The notes under the pieces are model-generated. The model made no database searches, was not told the DNA's origin, and saw only the letters and a list, made by a program, of their open reading frames with translations. Position numbers and translations under genes: made by a program. Shown one piece after another: positions 60,054-64,000 of a DNA stretch of 64,000 bases. Numbering within the stretch: the stretch's first letter is position 1; the number at the start of each line of letters is the position of its first letter. The stretch comes from an uncultured Clostridia bacterium (GTDB lineage Bacteria; Bacillota; Clostridia; Christensenellales; Borkfalkiaceae). The stretch spans positions 1 to 64,000 of the forward strand of contig CALVPY010000007.1 of NCBI GenBank assembly GCA_944354535.1. Direction: 5' to 3'.

Positions 60054-60332
60054 ATGTCGAGAAGTGTCAAGAAAGGGCCTTACGTCGAAGCGAAGCTTTT
60101 GAGCCGCATCGAGGCCATGAACGAAGCAAACGAAAAGAAAGTGCTCAAGACCTGGTCGAGAGCATCGACGATCTTCCCTCAGATGGTCGGTCACACGATC
60201 GCCGTCTACGACGGCAGGAAGCACGTTCCCGTATATATCACGGAGGACATGGTGGGCTGCAAGCTCGGCGAGTTCGCTCCCACGAGAACGTTCCGCGGTC
60301 ATACGGCGAAGACCACGTCGCCTAAGAAGTGA
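60054..60332 (+). CDS. rpsS: Ribosomal protein S19
   Basis: This 92-residue protein has [11 protein letters not shown] at the start and [21 protein letters not shown], the S19 signature, followed by [11 protein letters not shown]. It lies in the 30S head next to S13. Confidence 0.99.
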   Translation: MSRSVKKGPYVEAKLLSRIEAMNEANEKKVLKTWSRASTIFPQMVGHTIAVYDGRKHVPVYITEDMVGCKLGEFAPTRTFRGHTAKTTSPKK

Positions 60333-60343
60333 GGAGGAAAGCA

Positions 60344-60742
60344 ATGGCTGGCAATATGAAGAAGAAGGCCGCAAGAGTGGAAGAAAAAAGAGAAAAACGC
60401 CCTTACGCGGTCGCAAAGTATATCAGGATCTCCCCCTACAAGGTGAGAACGGTGCTCGACCTCATCCGCGGCAAGTCCGTGCAGGAGGCAGGCGCCATCC
60501 TCGACAACTGCCCCAACGGCGGTGCGGCTCCCACCAAGAAGGTGCTCATGAGCGCCGTCGCCAATGCGGAGCACAACCGCGGGATGGACAGGAACGATCT
60601 GTACGTTGCAGAGTGCTTCGCGAACGGCGGCACGATGTTAAAGCGCATGCAGCCCGTCTCCAAGGGCAGGGGCCACGCGATTTTGAAGAGAACGAGCCAC
60701 ATCACGGTCATCCTCGATGTGAAGCATACGGAGGGAATCTAA
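60344..60742 (+). CDS. rplV: Ribosomal protein L22
   Basis: This 132-residue protein has [35 protein letters not shown] and [17 protein letters not shown] with the loop that lines the exit tunnel. The ATG at 60344 after GAGGAGG is preferred over an in-frame GTG at 60329 that overlaps the rpsS stop. It has a basic extension of about 20 residues at the N-terminus. Confidence 0.98.
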   Translation: MAGNMKKKAARVEEKREKRPYAVAKYIRISPYKVRTVLDLIRGKSVQEAGAILDNCPNGGAAPTKKVLMSAVANAEHNRGMDRNDLYVAECFANGGTMLKRMQPVSKGRGHAILKRTSHITVILDVKHTEGI

Positions 60743-60743
60743 C

Positions 60744-61403
60744 ATGGGACAGAAAGTCAATCCTCACGGCCTGAGAGTGGGCGTCATCAAGCCCTGGGAT
60801 ACCCAGTGGTACGCCGACAAGAAGGAGTTTTCCGTTTACCTCAAGGAGGACTATTCCATCCGTACCTTCATCAAGAAGAAGTACTACGCGGCAGCGATCA
60901 GTAAGATCCTCATCGAGAGGGCTGCGGGCAAGATCGTCGTCACCGTCTACACGGGCCGTCCCGGCGTGCTCATCGGCAAAGCGGGTTCCGAGATCGAAGT
61001 CATCAAGAAAGACCTTGTAAAGCTCACCAAGGGCAAGCAGGTCATCATCAACGTCACCGAAGTCCGTAAAGTGGACGCAGACGCTCAGCTCGTTGCAGAG
61101 AGCGTCGCGGCACAGCTCGAAAAGCGTATGTCCTTCCGCCGTGCGATGAAGCAGGCGATCGGCAGGACGATGCGTTCGGGCGTGAAGGGCGTCAAGATGC
61201 AGGTCAGCGGCCGTCTCGACGGGCGCGAGATCGCAGGCACCGAGCACTATCTCGAGGGCAGCATCCCGCTTCAGACGCTGCGCGCCGACATCGATTACGG
61301 CTTCGCGGAAGCACACACTACCTTCGGCATGATCGGCGTCAAGTGCTGGATCTACAAGGGCGAAGTGCTCAAGGGCGCGAAGAGAGCGGAAGGAGGCAAG
61401 TAA
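60744..61403 (+). CDS. rpsC: Ribosomal protein S3
   Basis: This 219-residue protein has [12 protein letters not shown] at the start, a KH domain ([15 protein letters not shown]) and the C-terminal [16 protein letters not shown]. It lines the mRNA entry site. Its stop overlaps the rplP start (TAATG). Confidence 0.99.
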   Translation: MGQKVNPHGLRVGVIKPWDTQWYADKKEFSVYLKEDYSIRTFIKKKYYAAAISKILIERAAGKIVVTVYTGRPGVLIGKAGSEIEVIKKDLVKLTKGKQVIINVTEVRKVDADAQLVAESVAAQLEKRMSFRRAMKQAIGRTMRSGVKGVKMQVSGRLDGREIAGTEHYLEGSIPLQTLRADIDYGFAEAHTTFGMIGVKCWIYKGEVLKGAKRAEGGK

Positions 61404-61843
61404 TGTTAATCCCGAAGAGAGTCAAGAGAAGAAAGCAGCACCGCCCCACGATGAAGGGCGCCGCTCACAAGGGCAATAAAGTGGCTTACGGCGAGTACGG
61501 TCTCGTCGCGGAACAGAGCGGCTGGATCAAGTCCAACCAGATCGAGGCAGCCCGTATCGCAATGACGCGTTTCATCAAGCGCGGCGGCAAAGTCTGGATC
61601 GACATTTTCCCCCACAAGCCCATCACCCGTCACCCTGCGGAAGCCCGTATGGGTTCCGGTAAGGGCGCGGTGGAATACTGGATCGCGGTCGTCAAGCCCG
61701 GCACCGTGATGTTCGAAATGGCGGGCGTGAGCGAGGAAGTCGCACGCGAGGCAATGCGCCTTGCGGGCCACAAGCTCCCCGTCAAGTGCAAGTTCGTAAA
61801 GAAGGCGGACCTCGAAAATACTGCAGAAGGCGGTGAAGTCTGA
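61403..61843 (+). CDS. rplP: Ribosomal protein L16
   Basis: This 146-residue protein has [14 protein letters not shown] and [20 protein letters not shown], then [17 protein letters not shown]. It helps place the A-site tRNA. Start and stop overlap both neighbours by one base. Confidence 0.99.
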   Translation: MLIPKRVKRRKQHRPTMKGAAHKGNKVAYGEYGLVAEQSGWIKSNQIEAARIAMTRFIKRGGKVWIDIFPHKPITRHPAEARMGSGKGAVEYWIAVVKPGTVMFEMAGVSEEVAREAMRLAGHKLPVKCKFVKKADLENTAEGGEV

Positions 61844-62043
61844 TGAAAGGGAACGAATTCCATAACATGACCGACGTCGAGCTCGCTGAAAAGCTGAAGG
61901 AGCTCAAGAGCGAGCTTTTCAATCTCCGTTTCCGTCACGCATCGGGGCAGCTCGAAAACCCCGTCTCGATCAGAACGTGCAAGCGGAACATCGCGCGCGT
62001 CAACACCGAGCTGCGTGCGCGTGAGTTAAAGGCAAAGGCATGA
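61843..62043 (+). CDS. rpmC: Ribosomal protein L29
   Basis: This 66-residue helical hairpin has [22 protein letters not shown] and [15 protein letters not shown], the L29 hallmarks. It lies at the tunnel exit near L23. Confidence 0.98.
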   Translation: MKGNEFHNMTDVELAEKLKELKSELFNLRFRHASGQLENPVSIRTCKRNIARVNTELRARELKAKA

Positions 62044-62053
62044 GGTGACGAAG

Positions 62054-62308
62054 ATGGAAAGAAATCTTAGAAAAGAAAGAGTCGGCATCGTTGTGTCCGA
62101 CAAGATGGATAAGACGGTCGTCGTCGCCGTGACGGACAAGAGCATCCACCCCGTCTACAAGAAGACGATCACCAAGACCCGCCGTTTCAAGGCGCACGAC
62201 GAAGAGAACGAGTGCGGCATCGGCGATAAGGTCCGCATCGTCGAGACGAGAAAGCTCAGCAAAGACAAGAACTGGAGAGTTGCCGAGATCGTCGAGAAGG
62301 CGAAGTAA
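62054..62308 (+). CDS. rpsQ: Ribosomal protein S17
   Basis: This 84-residue OB-fold protein has [21 protein letters not shown] and the segment [19 protein letters not shown]. The ATG at 62054 after TGAGGTGA is chosen over the in-frame GTG at 62045. Confidence 0.98.
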   Translation: MERNLRKERVGIVVSDKMDKTVVVAVTDKSIHPVYKKTITKTRRFKAHDEENECGIGDKVRIVETRKLSKDKNWRVAEIVEKAK

Positions 62309-62326
62309 GGAGAAGGAGAACAAACT

Positions 62327-62695
62327 ATGATACAACCTCAGACCAGGCTGAAAGCGGCGGACAACTCGGGCGCAAAGGAGCTGATGTGCATCCGCGTTCT
62401 GGGCGGCTCCTTCCGCAGAAGCGGCAATATCGGTGACGTCATCGTGGCGTCCGTCAAAACTGCGACCCCCGGCGGTGCCGTCAAGAAGGGCGACGTCGTG
62501 AAGGCGGTCATCGTCAGGAGCGCGAAGGGCATCCGCCGTCAGGACGGCACCTACATCCGCTTCGACGACAACGCTGCCGTCATCATCGACAGCCAGAAGC
62601 AGCCCAAGGGCACGCGTATCTTCGGGCCCATTGCAAGAGAGCTGAGAGAGAAGGACTACATGAGGATCATCTCCCTCGCTCCCGAGGTACTGTAA
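62327..62695 (+). CDS. rplN: Ribosomal protein L14
   Basis: This 122-residue protein has [38 protein letters not shown] and [13 protein letters not shown], the standard L14 signature at the subunit interface. Confidence 0.99.
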   Translation: MIQPQTRLKAADNSGAKELMCIRVLGGSFRRSGNIGDVIVASVKTATPGGAVKKGDVVKAVIVRSAKGIRRQDGTYIRFDDNAAVIIDSQKQPKGTRIFGPIARELREKDYMRIISLAPEVL

Positions 62696-62707
62696 GGAGG
62701 CAATGGA

Positions 62708-63154
62708 ATGAACGTCAAGATCAACGATACCGTACGCGTCATCACGGGCAAATATAAGGGCAAGGAAGGGAAGGTCCTCATGACCTCTCCCAAGCACAAC
62801 ACCGTCATTGTCGAGGGCGTCAACATCGTCCACAAGCACGAGAAGGCGAGAAGAGCCAACGAGACGAGCAAGATCGTCACCGAGGAAGCTCCCATCGACG
62901 TTTCCAACGTCGAAGTCGTGTGCGACAAGTGCGGCAAGGCGACGAGAGTCGCTCACGCAGTCATCGACGGCAAGAAGGTGCGCGTCTGCAAGAAGTGCGG
63001 CGCCGTCCTCGACAAGGCTTATTCCAAGAAGGCAAAGGCAGAAGCCGGCACCCAGGAAGAAGCTCCCAAGAAGAGGGTGAGAAAGCGCAGCGCCAAGACT
63101 GCCGAAGTTGAAGAGACCGCCGAGAGCACGTCCGCTGTCACGGGCGAAGAATAA
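62708..63154 (+). CDS. rplX: Ribosomal protein L24 with C-terminal extension
   Basis: This 148-residue protein has the L24 KOW segment VRVITGKYKGKEGKVL and KHNTVIVEGVNIV. A zinc-type pair CDKCGK and CKKCGA follows. L24 normally ends near residue 105; here about 40 extra residues, lysine-rich then acidic (KKRVRKRSAKTAEVEE), are added. The extension keeps the reading frame and has no stop, so it looks real. The first nucleating 50S protein, it sits near the tunnel exit. Confidence 0.97.
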   Translation: MNVKINDTVRVITGKYKGKEGKVLMTSPKHNTVIVEGVNIVHKHEKARRANETSKIVTEEAPIDVSNVEVVCDKCGKATRVAHAVIDGKKVRVCKKCGAVLDKAYSKKAKAEAGTQEEAPKKRVRKRSAKTAEVEETAESTSAVTGEE

Positions 63155-63176
63155 GGCCGGCGGGTAAGGAGTAAAT

Positions 63177-63767
63177 ATGGCAAAGAAGGAAAGCTCCGCA
63201 GTGGCGGAGGAAAAGGTCGCATCGGCTCCCAGCCGCGTGAAGGTGCAGTACGACAAGGAAGTCGTGCCCTACCTCATGAAGAAGTTCGGCTACAAGTCGG
63301 TCATGCAGGTGCCCCGCATCGAAAAGATCGTCATCAACACCGGCCTCGGCGACATCAAGGACAACCAGAAGTCCATGCAGATCACCGAAGGTGAGCTCAA
63401 GCTCATCACGGGTCAGAAGCCCATCTACTGCAAGGCGACCAAGTCTGTCGCAAACTTCAAGGTGAGAGAGGGCATGAACGTCGGCCTCAAGGTCACGCTG
63501 CGCGGCAAGCGCATGTATGACTTCTACGACAAGCTCGTCTCCATCGCCCTTCCCCGCGTGCGCGACTTCCGCGGCGTTTCGCAGAAGGCGTTCGACGGCA
63601 GAGGCAACTACGCCCTCGGGCTCAAGGAGCAGCTCATCTTCCCCGAGATCACGTACGATCAGGTCGAGAAGATCCGCGGCATGGACGTTTGCATCGTCAC
63701 GACGGCAAAGTCCGACGAGGAAGCGAGAGAACTTTTGACGGCACTCGGGATGCCCTTCAAGAAGTAA
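63177..63767 (+). CDS. rplE: Ribosomal protein L5 with N-terminal extension
   Basis: This 196-residue protein has [32 protein letters not shown] and [20 protein letters not shown], the L5 hallmarks. It holds 5S rRNA. About 18 residues ([18 protein letters not shown]) precede the usual start; their low-complexity nature matches the added tail on L24. Confidence 0.98.
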   Translation: MAKKESSAVAEEKVASAPSRVKVQYDKEVVPYLMKKFGYKSVMQVPRIEKIVINTGLGDIKDNQKSMQITEGELKLITGQKPIYCKATKSVANFKVREGMNVGLKVTLRGKRMYDFYDKLVSIALPRVRDFRGVSQKAFDGRGNYALGLKEQLIFPEITYDQVEKIRGMDVCIVTTAKSDEEARELLTALGMPFKK

Positions 63768-63778
63768 GGAGATACGAC

Positions 63779-63964
63779 ATGGCAAAGAAGTCAATGATCA
63801 ATAAGCAGCAAAAGACGCCCAAGTTTTCCACGCGTGCCTACACCCGTTGCACGATCTGCGGAAGACCGCACGCCGTCCTGAGAAAGTACGGGATCTGCCG
63901 TATCTGCTTCAGGAACCTCGCATACAAGGGCCAGATCCCCGGCGTGAAGAAGTCGAGCTGGTAA
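63779..63964 (+). CDS. rpsN: Ribosomal protein S14, zinc-binding type
   Basis: This 61-residue protein has CTICGRPH and [12 protein letters not shown], giving the C-x2-C, C-x2-C zinc site of the short type Z S14. This form is standard in Gram-positive bacteria. The start follows AAGGAGATAC. Confidence 0.98.
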   Translation: MAKKSMINKQQKTPKFSTRAYTRCTICGRPHAVLRKYGICRICFRNLAYKGQIPGVKKSSW

Positions 63965-63975
63965 GGAGGCAAGAG

Positions 63976-64000
63976 ATGACAGATCCTATCGCAGATATGC
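63976..64000 (+). CDS. rpsH: Ribosomal protein S8, start only (partial)
   Basis: After AAGGAGG, the ATG at 63976 opens TDPIADM, the standard start of S8. The gene runs out of the window. Confidence 0.9.

Overview
The window looks like a chromosomal segment of an anaerobic, GC-rich member of the Clostridia (Firmicutes), probably an uncultured gut lineage; the exact genus is a guess. The grounds are a canonical S10 ribosomal operon with a zinc-type S14, an mcsA-mcsB-clpC operon, a rubrerythrin, a DUF3343 sulfur/selenium carrier-like protein beside a cysteine desulfurase, BspA-type leucine-rich repeats, and several dispersed hairpin repeats of the kind common in gut Clostridia.

Left third (1-25,900): an accessory island. 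It begins inside a 5'-truncated copy of an ABC sugar permease gene (malG-like, 30-745) and ends beside the 3' end of an intact copy of the same gene (25,897-26,739); the 3' flanks of both copies match. Between them lie a DUF3990 ADP-ribosyltransferase-like/XRE pair, relics of a DUF4143 ATPase, a tight operon of little-known genes (4,134-11,765), a soluble FtsH-like AAA-metalloprotease, a PPP-type phosphatase, a WYL regulator fused to leucine-rich repeats, a Cas4-like/RNase H-like DUF2779 nuclease, an AT-rich DUF262/HNH protein of the GmrSD type, a second WYL regulator, a broken AAA gene, a HAD phosphatase and a Fic AMP-transferase. Five near-identical 35-bp elements (a 7-6-7 palindrome exactly 9 bp before a TATNNT -10 box, with no -35 box) stand in front of five of these transcription units, including one WYL gene. 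I read this as a regulon of a WYL-type regulator and as the best candidate for an undescribed system here.

Middle (25,900-49,500): a maltodextrin locus on the minus strand (starch-binding-like lipoprotein, cytoplasmic GH13 enzyme, solute-binding lipoprotein, MalF, MalG) with a divergent LacI-family repressor that carries two tandem HTH domains. Then come alanine tRNA genes, one of them interrupted in its T-loop by a hairpin insertion, then CdaR-type regulator, S41 protease, cysteine desulfurase, DUF3343, endonuclease III, YchF, arginyl-tRNA synthetase, a HAD phosphatase and rubrerythrin. Repeat-rich intergenic arrays sit at 43,260-44,535 and 48,900-49,520.

Right part (49,500-64,000): an XRE-membrane regulator pair, mcsA-mcsB-clpC without a ctsR gene, a third repeat array, a GNAT acetyltransferase, then the S10 operon from a structured leader through rpsJ, rplCDWB, rpsS, rplV, rpsC, rplP, rpmC, rpsQ, rplNXE, rpsN and the first codons of rpsH. 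In several places the -10 box ends only 5-7 bp before the ATG, which suggests leaderless transcripts.
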